This document shows, in pieces, positions 1 through 7,474 of a DNA stretch of 23,445 nt (positions are counted from its first letter, which is position 1; each line of letters opens with the position of its first letter). The DNA is taken from positions 1 through 23,445 of the IMG/VR virus record IMGVR_UViG_3300044591_000257; one strand, 5' to 3'. A program made the position numbers and the translations under genes. The notes under the pieces were generated by a model. It was given only the letters and a program-made list of their open reading frames with translations. It had not been told where the DNA came from and made no database searches. Source of the DNA: a virus.

Positions 1-626
1 AGCTCTACGGAGACTGACCAATACTTCAACTCAAACCCGTTGATCACCTCGACCTGCTGCTGGCCGCTGATTCCCTGGCACTTCCATTGGTACGGCTGGG
101 CTCCGAGGTAGGCGTCGAGGTTCACGCAGTTGGTGACACTGGCCGCCACGCCAACAGGAAACGCGGCTCGGTTGCCTGAGATCGTGGCACGCAGTTCCGC
201 CTCCTCGGTCATCGCGCCCTCGAAAAAGTCGTATGCCGAGTTGACCAGGGCACGCACGTCGCCGTTGCCGCTGCCGTGGAAGTAGGCCAGGGCCGGGATC
301 GCGGCCCCACCCGTCGAGAAGCTCCAGATGTCTGCACGGGCCAGCGGGTTTGGGTCGCTGTCCTGCGTGCCAATCGCGGGCACGGAGTACGAGTAGGTGA
401 CCTCGACGTGGTATCGGTCGAGCTCCGTTACAGCCCCCTCGTTGCAGAGCAGGTAGCCATACTCAGGGTGTGGCGTGCCATGCAGGATGCCGATGGTGTT
501 GAGCACGACTTGCGTACCCACAGGCGCGCTAGTCGTCACGTGGTACTTGATCTCGGCAGTTGGAGACTCTCCGAACTTGTGCGAGAACGTGCGAGGGATG
601 ACCTCACGGTATGCGACAATGCTCAT
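1..626 (-). CDS. Conserved phage structural protein downstream of tape measure (partial, C-terminus off window)
   Basis: The frame stays open from an ATG at 626 to the left edge, giving 208 complete codons and no stop. It begins MSIVAYREVI and contains segments such as HPEYGYLLCNEG, DPNPLARADIWSF and LVNSAYDFFEG. The ATG overlaps the tape measure stop codon by one base (TGATG), which suggests translational coupling. I see no signal peptide or membrane segment; the composition is mixed alpha/beta and aromatic-rich. In siphoviruses the gene after the tape measure usually encodes a distal tail or baseplate component, so that role is inferred from position. I recall similar proteins from planctomycete phage-like regions but cannot name a family. 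Confidence 0.8.
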   Translation of the reverse strand, partial: MSIVAYREVIPRTFSHKFGESPTAEIKYHVTTSAPVGTQVVLNTIGILHGTPHPEYGYLLCNEGAVTELDRYHVEVTYSYSVPAIGTQDSDPNPLARADIWSFSTGGAAIPALAYFHGSGNGDVRALVNSAYDFFEGAMTEEAELRATISGNRAAFPVGVAASVTNCVNLDAYLGAQPYQWKCQGISGQQQVEVINGFELKYWSVSVE

Positions 627-3600
627 CAGGCGGCCCCCACAATGTCGACCACGCCGCCGAGCTTGCCGATCTCGCGGGCAATCTTCTGAAGCTCGGAAAG
701 CTGCTTACGGTATTCGGAGATTGCCGGATCCTCGCGGCCGGTCGCCAGCCGCAGGAACTCGCTTGCGCCTTCGCTTGTCCGCACGTCCGTTGCCTGCACC
801 GTTTGCTGAGATGCTTGCGAAAGAGCGTTGAGCCGATCAGATTCGATCTCTGCGGCCCGCTGGGCGTACTGCTCGTTCAGGTCTCGGATCTTCTCGGCTG
901 TCTTTAGGGCATCCTCAAAGCCAGACCGGATCGCATCGGCAGCCTGCTCGAATGTCTCGGGGTCGATCACCTTGGCGTCGAGGTCGGCCTCCAGCTGGGC
1001 CAGTTGCTCTTGGGCTGCGGTGAACGCCTCGGGGGCGAGCTCAAAGTTGACGAAGGAGAACGTCTCGTCGAGCTTGTCGCGTACGGACGCAATTGCCCGC
1101 TCGGCGTCTTGCGTGGAGAATCCGAACTGAGCCCCCTCCTCCGCTGCCGCCTGGGCCTGGTCGAGCAGGGCGAGGCGACGGGTTGCGGCCTGTTCTGCCG
1201 CAACGTCGCCGCTGGCACGGGCCTCGGCGATTGCCGCCTCGGTCTCTTCGATCTGGCGTGTGATGGCCAGCAGGGTGTCTGCGGCCGTGGCTTGGTCGCC
1301 GCCGCCGAGGCCCTGCGCTGTGATGAACGCATCTGCCAGCTTGCGGTCAGCCTCAACGGCTGCAGCTGCGGCACGCTCTGCCGCTGCCGCCCTGTCGTCC
1401 TCAGCCTTTGCCAGTTGCTCTAGCGTGTCAATCTGACGCTTGTACTCCTGCTGTACCTTGTCGACCTCTTGAGCCAAGGCGGTTTCGTTCAAGATGCCAC
1501 GGTCTGCTTGATTCTGAAGTTCACGAATCGCAGCTTGGAAATCAGCAGCCGCCTTGAATCCCGCTGCCCCGAAACGCTCGGCATCATCGGCCGCCGCATT
1601 GAGTACCACCTGAGCCTTAGACACAGCATCCTGAATGCCTTTGAAGTCTTGGGCATCCTGTTTGGCTAGTTCGCTGGCAAGCTCCGCCGCCGAAGCGGCA
1701 GCACCTTCTGCCGCACCTGCGATGCCGCCGGCTGCCTTTGTCGCTTCGTCTGACGCGAACGCCCACTCAAGCAACGCACCAGCCCCCAGCCCGAAAGCAG
1801 TGACGAGCACGCCCACGCCTGTGGAGTTGATGGCTGCACGGATCGACACACCGAGGGCGGCAGTCGCAATTGACGCACCGGCCGCACTTGTCGCGTAGGC
1901 AACTGCTGCCGCTGAGGCTGCAGTGAAGAACTTGGCAAGGTTTGCCACTGCACCAATAAGAATCTGCCGGTTGATGAATGCGATGCCAGCACCAACAGAT
2001 GGCAGTATGCTCCCGCCGAGGGGCTCCAGTATTTGTTGAACGATTCGGAAGCCGCCAGCAATAACATCTGCCGCGAGCAAAGCCGCTTTGCCCAACGCTT
2101 GAAATAGATTCCCAAGCGTGTTCATCTCGGGGGCGAGAATGTCACCGATGGCCGATGCAATCTGACTCACGCCTCCGATGAAATCCGCAGCCGCCAGAGC
2201 CACGCCTTCGCCAAGCTGAACAAATGGCACCGTGACCTCTTGGCCGAGAGCACGGGCCGCCACGCCTAGTGCATCAATGCCATCGCCAAAGCTGTCAATC
2301 CGTGCGCGGTCAATGTCGTTGAGCGCTGCACCGAATCGCTGAATGTCGTCTGCCGCTGGCTTAAGTTGTCGGAAGAACGGCAGCAGGTCCGCCCCGCTCT
2401 TGCCGAAGATCTGCATGGCGGCTGCCGTCCGCTTGGCAGGGTCTTCGATGCCCTGCAGCTGCTCGCCCACCAGGCGGACCTGCTCTTCTGGGCTCAGCTT
2501 CTCCAAGTCAGAGAACGAGATCCCAAGCCGGCCGAGGGCCTCCGTTGCGGCACGGCTCTCTTCGTCCGCACCAGCAAGCGTTTTCTGTAGCTTGCCGAAT
2601 GCACTACTCACCGACTCAATCGACACGCCAGAGCGGTTGCCTGCTTCCTCCAGTGTCTGGATGAACTCAAACGAAACGCCCAACTTGTCGGCAGTGTTGC
2701 CGAGCTTCTCTACGCGGTCCTCGAGGTCGAGCAGACCGCTGGCCACCGCACTCGCACCAGCACCAAACGCAGCCACCGCAGCCAGGCCGACAGTGAACGG
2801 ATTCACTAGCCCGGCCACCGAGGCTCCGATGTTGGCCAGCCCGCCCGACAGCCCGGCACCGCCGCCAAAGACCTTGCTGAGCCCCTCACCGGCAGACGCC
2901 AGGCCAGACAGCCGTCCTGCCACGTTGCCGATTGGTCCCGGCAAGGCAGACAGCACGCCTGAAAGCTCGTTGAACTTCATCGTGCCGCCGTCGCCAGCAC
3001 CATCGACGGAGTCCCCGAACTTGTCCGCCGCACCAGCGGCCCTGTCCAACTCCGCTGCGGCCTTAGCCATCGCGGCGGTGTACGTTTCCTGCGATATGCG
3101 ACCTGCTGCCAAGTGGTCGCCGAGCTCCTGCACCTGGGCGTCGTACTTTTGCTGCGGAGTGAGGTTGGCCTGAGTGATCTGGGCCGCTCGTGCTAGAGCC
3201 TTTGCTCTTTCGGTCTCAGCTGCGGCGGCCTCCTCGTTCGCACCGCTGGCCTCTGCTGCAGCACGGGCATAGGTCTCCTCGCTGATCGCACCAGCCGCGA
3301 GCAGCTGCCCGAGCCGCTCGAGCTCGGCGGTGCGCCGCTCCTCGGCCGTGGCCACCTGCTCGGTGATCCGTGCCCCCTCGGCAAACGCAGCCGCAGCAGT
3401 CTGGGCACTGCGAACGACAGCCTGCAATTCTGCTGCGTACTCCTCGGCGGAGATCTGGCCCGTCTTCAGGGCACTGCCGAGAAAGGCGATGTCGGTGGCG
3501 ACCTGCTGCTGGGCCGCACCGGCCGCAGCCGTTGAACCCTTGAACGTGTCGAACAGCGACGCCGCAGCCGCAGCCTGCTTGCCGAGGTTCTGTAGCTGGC

Positions 3601-3679
3601 GATCTACCTGCGACAGCCCCTTGGTCATGCCGTTGGCATTGGCCGAGAACTGCACGCCGAGTCCGATCACCGTAGCCAC
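626..3679 (-). CDS. Tape measure protein
   Basis: This 1017-residue protein is the longest in the window and follows the frameshifted tail chaperones, the standard place for the tape measure that sets siphovirus tail length and carries DNA-ejection functions. The first 250 residues are Ala/Glu-rich helix. The middle (roughly 270-340 and 500-680) holds long Gly/Ala-rich hydrophobic stretches of the kind thought to insert into membranes. The C-terminal third returns to charged coiled coil. Three SHOCT-like helical repeats sit at residues 67-89, 123-144 and 186-207. The start is a GTG whose G is the last base of the chaperone TAG stop. At about 0.15 nm per residue (family rule of thumb) a tail near 150 nm would be expected. 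No lytic domain was recognised. Confidence 0.93.
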   Translation of the reverse strand: MATVIGLGVQFSANANGMTKGLSQVDRQLQNLGKQAAAAASLFDTFKGSTAAAGAAQQQVATDIAFLGSALKTGQISAEEYAAELQAVVRSAQTAAAAFAEGARITEQVATAEERRTAELERLGQLLAAGAISEETYARAAAEASGANEEAAAAETERAKALARAAQITQANLTPQQKYDAQVQELGDHLAAGRISQETYTAAMAKAAAELDRAAGAADKFGDSVDGAGDGGTMKFNELSGVLSALPGPIGNVAGRLSGLASAGEGLSKVFGGGAGLSGGLANIGASVAGLVNPFTVGLAAVAAFGAGASAVASGLLDLEDRVEKLGNTADKLGVSFEFIQTLEEAGNRSGVSIESVSSAFGKLQKTLAGADEESRAATEALGRLGISFSDLEKLSPEEQVRLVGEQLQGIEDPAKRTAAAMQIFGKSGADLLPFFRQLKPAADDIQRFGAALNDIDRARIDSFGDGIDALGVAARALGQEVTVPFVQLGEGVALAAADFIGGVSQIASAIGDILAPEMNTLGNLFQALGKAALLAADVIAGGFRIVQQILEPLGGSILPSVGAGIAFINRQILIGAVANLAKFFTAASAAAVAYATSAAGASIATAALGVSIRAAINSTGVGVLVTAFGLGAGALLEWAFASDEATKAAGGIAGAAEGAAASAAELASELAKQDAQDFKGIQDAVSKAQVVLNAAADDAERFGAAGFKAAADFQAAIRELQNQADRGILNETALAQEVDKVQQEYKRQIDTLEQLAKAEDDRAAAAERAAAAAVEADRKLADAFITAQGLGGGDQATAADTLLAITRQIEETEAAIAEARASGDVAAEQAATRRLALLDQAQAAAEEGAQFGFSTQDAERAIASVRDKLDETFSFVNFELAPEAFTAAQEQLAQLEADLDAKVIDPETFEQAADAIRSGFEDALKTAEKIRDLNEQYAQRAAEIESDRLNALSQASQQTVQATDVRTSEGASEFLRLATGREDPAISEYRKQLSELQKIAREIGKLGGVVDIVGAA
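3059..3481 (-). repeat. Three degenerate SHOCT-like repeats in the tape measure gene
   Basis: Residues 67-89, 123-144 and 186-207 of the tape measure share the pattern LGxxLxxGxISxExYxxxxxxA (for example LGQLLAAGAISEETYARA and LGDHLAAGRISQETYTAA). Two looser copies occur later: one with DRGILNETAL, one with DAKVIDPETF. The pattern resembles the short SHOCT helical hairpin (LxxLxxxGxITxEEF). The conservation is at protein level; the DNA copies have diverged. Confidence 0.7.
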
Positions 3680-4053
3680 TAGTCACCTGCCAAGTCTCTT
3701 GCCAGCTGTTCCAACGCTTCCTGTATCTGCAGATCGTGCTGCGGTGCTTTCACAACCGGCACGAAGTCTTCCGCCTTTGGCGTCCTGCCCCGTGGGCAGT
3801 ACGGCGCGAGTGCCGCACTGGCCACAAGGCCCGTCTGCCTCCATGTGTCAGGGAGTGGGTGGAAGTGCCTGTGGATCGCAATCCACTCGGCAAACTCCCG
3901 GCTGTCCATTTCCTGACATAACCGCCGAACCGTCATTCCGAGATGCGCCGCCAGACGAAACAGGAAAACTCTCGTCGGGCGGACTGCTAGTTTTTTGCCA
4001 ACTCCTCCACGTCCTTGTCCGTAAGTGCGTTGTGCTCCATCGCCTTCGCCCAC
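3679..4053 (-). CDS. Tail assembly chaperone, T part (expressed by -1 frameshift)
   Basis: This frame is open from 4053, but the meaningful part starts at 3990, where ribosomes would enter from the upstream chaperone. The 103 residues after the slip contain RLAAHLGMTV, LCQEMDSREFAEW and PKAEDFVPV. These match the pattern of lambda gpT-like/DUF4035 proteins ('L..MSS.E..EW', ending in a 'K.EDF.P' motif). The N-terminal 21 residues (MGEGDGAQRTYG...) are antisense-like read-through and probably not translated. A fusion with the upstream gene would be 217 residues. It would bind the tape measure while the short form recruits tail tube subunits, as known for gpG/gpGT. The frame ends in the TAG that overlaps the tape measure GTG. 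Confidence 0.85.
   Translation of the reverse strand: MGEGDGAQRTYGQGRGGVGKKLAVRPTRVFLFRLAAHLGMTVRRLCQEMDSREFAEWIAIHRHFHPLPDTWRQTGLVASAALAPYCPRGRTPKAEDFVPVVKAPQHDLQIQEALEQLARDLAGD
3949..3996 (-). promoter_or_regulatory. Programmed -1 ribosomal frameshift signal (slippery heptamer plus hairpin)
   Basis: On the coding strand the heptamer A AAA AAC occupies 3996-3990 in the correct zero frame (gcA AAA AAC), directly before the TAG stop of the short chaperone (3989-3987). Eight bases after the heptamer, CGCCCGACGA (3981-3972) can pair with TCGTCTGGCG (3958-3949) in 9 of 10 positions around a 13-base loop. A slip of -1 enters the open frame ending at 3679. The heptamer, spacer and hairpin are all within the usual geometry for efficient -1 frameshifting. 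Confidence 0.88.
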
Positions 4054-4331
4054 ACCCGCGACATCACCTTGGCCGACTTGTTCGCAAACTGCTCAATCTC
4101 TGCGTCGGCAAACAGCCGCTGGCCCTTGTCGTCACACAGGCAGCGTGCCAAGAACTTCGTGCGGAAGTTCTCCACGCCCTTGCCCTTGTTGGCCACCCAG
4201 TCGTTTTCGTAGCTGTCACGCTCGCCGCATGTCATCACACGAATGAACACGCTGCCGCCCCACTCTTTGACCTTGACCTCGAGAAGGCCCAAGTCGTCCG
4301 CTGCCAGAATCTGTTCTTTGGTCAGTGCCAT
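3987..4331 (-). CDS. Tail assembly chaperone, G part
   Basis: This 114-residue protein begins MALTKEQILAADD and ends in VEELAKN. It lies between the tail-tube-like genes and the tape measure, the invariant place of the siphovirus G chaperone. It contains VFIRVMTCGERDSYE and FLARCLCDDKGQRLF, typical of phage tail assembly chaperones that begin with a small beta domain ('V.VR.LT..E.D.YE'). The ATG at 4331 is preferred over an in-frame TTG at 4343. The last sense codons form the slippery heptamer, so a fraction of ribosomes should continue into the overlapping T frame. The start lies 5 bases beyond the stop of the preceding gene. Confidence 0.88.
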   Translation of the reverse strand: MALTKEQILAADDLGLLEVKVKEWGGSVFIRVMTCGERDSYENDWVANKGKGVENFRTKFLARCLCDDKGQRLFADAEIEQFANKSAKVMSRVWAKAMEHNALTDKDVEELAKN

Positions 4332-4335
4332 AGGT

Positions 4336-4647
4336 TCATCCAATCAGGTCGAACGTGAACGTGTAACGCGTCACATCGTTGGCAGCCGCTGTGGCTCCCT
4401 TGCCTGTACATACTGCGTTGTATGTCAAGCTGACGCCGCCACCGCTGATACTGAGCGAGCCGTAGGCGCCCCAGTTGAAATTAGTCGGCGCGAGAGCTTC
4501 GACGCTCACGCTGCCGCCGCTGGGGGCATACGCGTTGCCGCTGCGATTCACGGGCGTACCGCCGCCGAGCTCCAGCTGCACGCTCGCCAGCTCTGTGATT
4601 GCAGAGCCGGCAAACGACACCGTACAGCCTTGCGAGTACGTCGCCAC
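4336..4647 (-). CDS. Tail tube-like protein, paralogue 2
   Basis: This 103-residue protein (MATYSQGCTVSFAGS...) is rich in Ser, Gly, Thr and Val, with an alternating pattern expected of beta strands. Start and end resemble the neighbouring 122-residue protein: both open with MA-x-x-x-QG-x-T and close with an ISGG segment followed by an NDxTR motif and a hydrophobic strand. It sits just upstream of the tail chaperones, where tail tube and related Ig-like tail proteins are encoded. I infer a tail tube or tube-associated subunit. Which of the two is the main tube protein cannot be decided from the sequence. Confidence 0.75.
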   Translation of the reverse strand: MATYSQGCTVSFAGSAITELASVQLELGGGTPVNRSGNAYAPSGGSVSVEALAPTNFNWGAYGSLSISGGGVSLTYNAVCTGKGATAAANDVTRYTFTFDLIG

Positions 4648-4665
4648 GGAAGCCTCCGTAGCGGA

Positions 4666-5034
4666 CTAGACCCGCGCGACTCGGAAGGTGGCCTGGCCCC
4701 GCGTGGCGTCATTGGTCGCCAACGTGACGCTGGACGAACTGACGGTGGCGGCCGCACTCAGAGTCAGCCCGCCAGAGATGACAAGCGTGCCCGTGGCACC
4801 GTCGGTGATAGGTGCAGTGCCGAGGTACTCAATGCTGACTTCGCGGCCCGTGTCGGTTGCCGATCCCTTGAGCGGCCGGTCCATCGTCAACACGTTGCTG
4901 CCAGCGGACTGGCCGAGGTGCGACACGTCGATAGTGTCGCCGGCCGCCACGTCGGTCATCGAGTAGGTGATGTTCGTGACCGTGTAGCCCGTGCCGCCGA
5001 AAGTGAGCGTCGTGCCCTGAGCGTGCGAAGCCAT
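4666..5034 (-). CDS. Tail tube-like protein, paralogue 1
   Basis: This 122-residue protein begins MASHAQGTTLTFGGTGYTV and ends in NDATRGQATFRVARV. It is predicted mostly beta and low in Cys and Trp, like small siphovirus major tail proteins. The central stretch DTIDVSHLGQSAG, with MDRPL after it, resembles motifs of phage tail tube proteins that recognise 'D.T.LD..G....' patterns. It follows the tail-completion gene by 3 bases and is followed after 18 bases by a shorter paralogue. Position and composition support a tail tube subunit, the polymer through which DNA is delivered. The assignment is by context and pattern rather than a strong signature. Confidence 0.78.
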   Translation of the reverse strand: MASHAQGTTLTFGGTGYTVTNITYSMTDVAAGDTIDVSHLGQSAGSNVLTMDRPLKGSATDTGREVSIEYLGTAPITDGATGTLVISGGLTLSAAATVSSSSVTLATNDATRGQATFRVARV

Positions 5035-5037
5035 GTG

Positions 5038-5457
5038 TTAATTCTCCAGCCAAAAGAGGTCGTATGTTTGCCGGACCAGATAGAGCGAGTTTTCCGCTCC
5101 GTCGATCTCCACCAAGTCGTCGGCTTCGTCCATCAAGGACGCCTGCCGCACTTCCGTATTGTCGAGAACGCCAGCGAACCCATCCAGAACCCGCCGGCAC
5201 TTATCTGCTAGGTCTCGTGCCGTCTCGTAGGTGGTGCCGTAGACGTACATCTCCACCGTGACTCGTGGCAGGCCCACTGGGCCACCCATCGCCATCTCGC
5301 GGAGAACCCGGGCACGCCGCCAGATGATCAGCGGAAACTGGATCGGAGCCGGCCCGACGTAGCGGAGCGGGTAGATCCGCCCGCTGATCAACGCTTGCAC
5401 GTCGGCGTTGGCCACGAGGGCATTTCGTAGGATCGCTTCTGGGGATTTCAGCGCCAT
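5038..5457 (-). CDS. Tail completion / terminator protein (gp17-like, DUF3168 type)
   Basis: This 139-residue protein (MALKSPEAILRNALVANADVQ...) contains the features of the DUF3168/gp17-like family: an N-terminal helix with 'L.....V..LI.GRIYP', then a strand FPLIIWRRAR, a central VTVEMYVYG strand, a helix with ARDLADKCRRVLDG, and a C-terminal strand ending LYLVRQTYDLFWLEN. Family members cap the tail tube and join it to the neck. The ATG overlaps the stop of the preceding gp10-like gene by one base. The order adaptor, gp10-like, gp17-like, tube is that of HK97-type phages, which strengthens the call. Confidence 0.88.
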   Translation of the reverse strand: MALKSPEAILRNALVANADVQALISGRIYPLRYVGPAPIQFPLIIWRRARVLREMAMGGPVGLPRVTVEMYVYGTTYETARDLADKCRRVLDGFAGVLDNTEVRQASLMDEADDLVEIDGAENSLYLVRQTYDLFWLEN

Positions 5458-6008
5458 CAGAACGGCCCCTGTAGTGACTTGATTTGGTCGGCAAGCTCGC
5501 GGGCAGCTGCATTGAATGCGGCCGTCATTTCCTCAACCATCATCGACTCGACCCGCTCGCGGGTCTGCTCCCACGCCGACCGCACAGGCGGCCTGCCGTA
5601 CGAGCCGCCGACCGGCATCTTTCCTGTGGACACCCGTGTGCCGCCCTGCGTGCGGCGGGTACGCTCCTTGGTGCCGAACTCGACGAGCCCCTGGTGGTAG
5701 CCGAGCTTCTTGTTGTCGTAGGGCTCGTTCATCTTGCGGCCAGAACGGAAGCCAAGGACGACCAGGCCCACGCCGGTCCTTGGGTAGCGTTTGCTCTTGA
5801 TCGCAATGGACCGCCGCAGGTTGCCGGTCGGCCCGCGTGGCGTTGCCGACTTAAGGGCCTGGAGCGTGCCGCCCTTTTCGGCAGCACGCCGCAGCCCGGC
5901 GGCCATGTGCTTGGCGGCTAGATTTTTTGGCAGGGCCACGAACGCATTGCGGATGCTTTCCAGCCCCGGGATGTTCGTCGTGATACTGATGCCAGTCTGC
6001 TCAGCCAT
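5457..6008 (-). CDS. HK97 gp10-like minor tail / neck protein
   Basis: This 183-residue protein starts MAEQTGISITTNIPG. The ATG at 6008 was chosen because it overlaps the upstream stop by 8 bases; the frame is open further upstream but only across the preceding gene. The pattern LRRAAEKGGTLQALKSATPRGPTGNLRRSI is the classic HK97 gp10 signature ('A...V...AK..AP..TG.LR.SI'). It is followed by YHQGLVEFGTKERTR ('...VEFGT') and RPPVRSAWEQ. Family members (HK97_gp10, PF04883 type) act at the head-tail joint or tail completion. It lies between the head-closure and tail-terminator genes, as expected. Confidence 0.92.
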   Translation of the reverse strand: MAEQTGISITTNIPGLESIRNAFVALPKNLAAKHMAAGLRRAAEKGGTLQALKSATPRGPTGNLRRSIAIKSKRYPRTGVGLVVLGFRSGRKMNEPYDNKKLGYHQGLVEFGTKERTRRTQGGTRVSTGKMPVGGSYGRPPVRSAWEQTRERVESMMVEEMTAAFNAAARELADQIKSLQGPF

Positions 6009-6324
6009 TGCGACGCTCCATGCAGATCGCCTCGTGCTCGGTGCGGTTGCCGTGCTCGAGCAGGCTGGAGATCTCAAGCGTGCGGCCACGCCAGGCGAAA
6101 CGCATCTGGCTGTTAAGGCCGGGCAGGTGCCGCAGCCGCAGCCGGTGCGTCACGGTGGTTTCCTGCTGGCCGGCTGTCAGGGCCTCGCGGGCCGAGACGC
6201 CCTCGACGCTGGCCCAGACGGCCGAGGAGTCGGACCACGCCAGCACGGTCTCGCCGAGGGCATTGGTGGTGCCGCTGGCGATCTGGACAGTGACACGCTC
6301 GCGTAGGTCGCCGGGTCGGATCAT
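6001..6324 (-). CDS. Head closure / head-tail adaptor protein (SPP1 gp16-like)
   Basis: This 107-residue protein starts MIRPGDLRERVTVQ and contains WASVEGVSARE and RLRHLPGLNSQMRFAWRGRTLEI. This is the phage head-tail adaptor pattern (PF05521 type: 'G.LR.RV.IQ...D..G....W....WA.V......E......T..I.IRY.....M.......Y.I'). Such proteins close the DNA exit channel after packaging. The start is ATG at 6324 after a GGTGGA ribosome binding site. The previous gene ends about 45 bases upstream, one of the few real gaps in the head-tail operon. It is separated from the connector gene at 9068-9673 by an unusual block of fibre-like genes. Confidence 0.92.
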   Translation of the reverse strand: MIRPGDLRERVTVQIASGTTNALGETVLAWSDSSAVWASVEGVSAREALTAGQQETTVTHRLRLRHLPGLNSQMRFAWRGRTLEISSLLEHGNRTEHEAICMERRNG

Positions 6325-6368
6325 TCCACCACGGTACGCCGAAACTACGGGATACTGGCAGTTTCTGC

Positions 6369-6590
6369 CTACTCAGCGACAGGCGGCACGAACACGTCGA
6401 GCTGCTGGTCGTAGCGGTAGCCAATCCCCGCGTAGACGCCGCGAATGTTTCCGTTGTAGCTAGTCCGCAGGCAGCGTTGCCCCCGCACGTCTGCGTAGTG
6501 CGATTCCCAATCGACGCCCTCGTTCTCGTCGCGGCCTACGATCACTTCGGTGACGATGTTCTGCTCGTCGAGGAAAGCGTAGTGCGCCAT
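6369..6590 (-). CDS. Conserved small phage structural protein ('YAGIGYRYD')
   Basis: This 73-residue protein starts MAHYAFLDEQNIVTEVIVG and ends in GVYAGIGYRYDQQLDVFVPP. The pattern (short 'F..L...N.V..V.V..', then SYN, R.VYAG.G..YD...D.F.PP) is a well-spread phage family, common in cyanophages and marine phages and usually encoded next to tail-fibre or structural genes. Its molecular function is unknown to me. The ATG lies 2 bases after the stop of the glycine-rich fibre gene, so the two are almost certainly co-translated. I infer a fibre-associated or neck structural role. Confidence 0.85.
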   Translation of the reverse strand: MAHYAFLDEQNIVTEVIVGRDENEGVDWESHYADVRGQRCLRTSYNGNIRGVYAGIGYRYDQQLDVFVPPVAE

Positions 6591-6592
6591 GA

Positions 6593-7474
6593 TTAGCTCC
6601 AAGTGACGGTGCCGGTGCCTGCTGTGATCTGAATTACCGTGTCCGTGCCAACTGTGGTGCGGGTGAATGTCAGGCCAGACGAGAGAGTGATCTGTGCTTG
6701 CGAGGCGTTCCAACGGAGGATGACAATGCCAGAGCCACCGGCCCCACCCGCACTGCTTGCCGAACCGTTGCACGCGCCACCTCCGCCGCCACCGCCAGTG
6801 TTCGCCAGACCGGCAGACCCAGCAGACGCCACCGCCGATGAACCAGCACCTCCACCAGTCAGCCCGCCAGAGCCAGCCGTAGAAATGCCGACAAAAGAAC
6901 CCGCACCACCACCCGCACCATAAAAAACAGTTGAGGCAGTGATTGTTGAAGCCCTACCAATCCCGCCACTGCCAGCAGCAGAAGCGGTTGCATCACCGCC
7001 AGCAGCGCCAGACCCGCCACCACCGCCGGAAGATGTAATGGAAGCAACTCCAAGCCCTCCAATATTGCCTTGCAAAGATACGACTGAGGCTATCCGACCA
7101 CTACTGCTGCTGTTTCCCGCTCCGTTAGCACCAGAAGCAGGGTTAGCTGTAGTGTTTGAGGCATGTCCGCCAATTGCAGCAACTGAAGAAAAATTTGAGA
7201 AGCTCCCGTTTGTCCCGTTCGCTCCGCCAGCGCCTCCAGCGCCAACTCTAACCTCATAGGACGTACCAATAGTGACACCAAGAGTTTGAATAGCCACACC
7301 GCCGCCACCAGCACCCGGCCCGGGGCGGCCATTGTTACTGCCACCGCCACCGCCACCGCCCGCGACGATGAGTGCCTGCACGGCCAGCAACTTCCTCGCA
7401 TCGGCAGTGCCGCTGAACGGACCCTGCACGGGCGTAGCGATCTGCCCGCCTAGTCCGTAGATGCCTTGATTCAC
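6593..7474 (-). CDS. Glycine-rich fibre-like protein
   Basis: This 293-residue protein begins with GTG at 7474, overlapping the upstream TGA by 4 bases (GTGA). The start is MNQGIYGLGGQIATP. From about residue 35 it has the hallmark of the glycine-rich domain found in phage tail fibres and adhesins: a strand ALIVAGGGGGGG, a long Gly/Ala/Ser-rich tract with repeated GGxGG, and the closing strand GGSGIVILRW. After that come about 45 residues of Thr-rich beta sequence. Such domains form stacked polyglycine helices in receptor-binding tips. Codons in the Gly tract are AT-richer than the neighbours (GGT/GGA), perhaps reflecting recombination. It probably binds a host surface structure or forms a neck fibre. 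Confidence 0.85.
   Translation of the reverse strand: MNQGIYGLGGQIATPVQGPFSGTADARKLLAVQALIVAGGGGGGGSNNGRPGPGAGGGGVAIQTLGVTIGTSYEVRVGAGGAGGANGTNGSFSNFSSVAAIGGHASNTTANPASGANGAGNSSSSGRIASVVSLQGNIGGLGVASITSSGGGGGSGAAGGDATASAAGSGGIGRASTITASTVFYGAGGGAGSFVGISTAGSGGLTGGGAGSSAVASAGSAGLANTGGGGGGGACNGSASSAGGAGGSGIVILRWNASQAQITLSSGLTFTRTTVGTDTVIQITAGTGTVTWS

Noticed and set aside
3330-4358. Plus-strand open frame of 342 codons opposite tape measure start and chaperones
   Set aside because: It spans several real minus-strand genes, has no family pattern and reflects the absence of stops in GC-rich antisense DNA.
6357-6369. Small hairpin (GGCAG-TTT-CTGCC) at the end of the 'YAGIGY' gene
   Set aside because: It has only 5 base pairs, overlaps the stop codon and lacks a T-run, so it is not a credible terminator.
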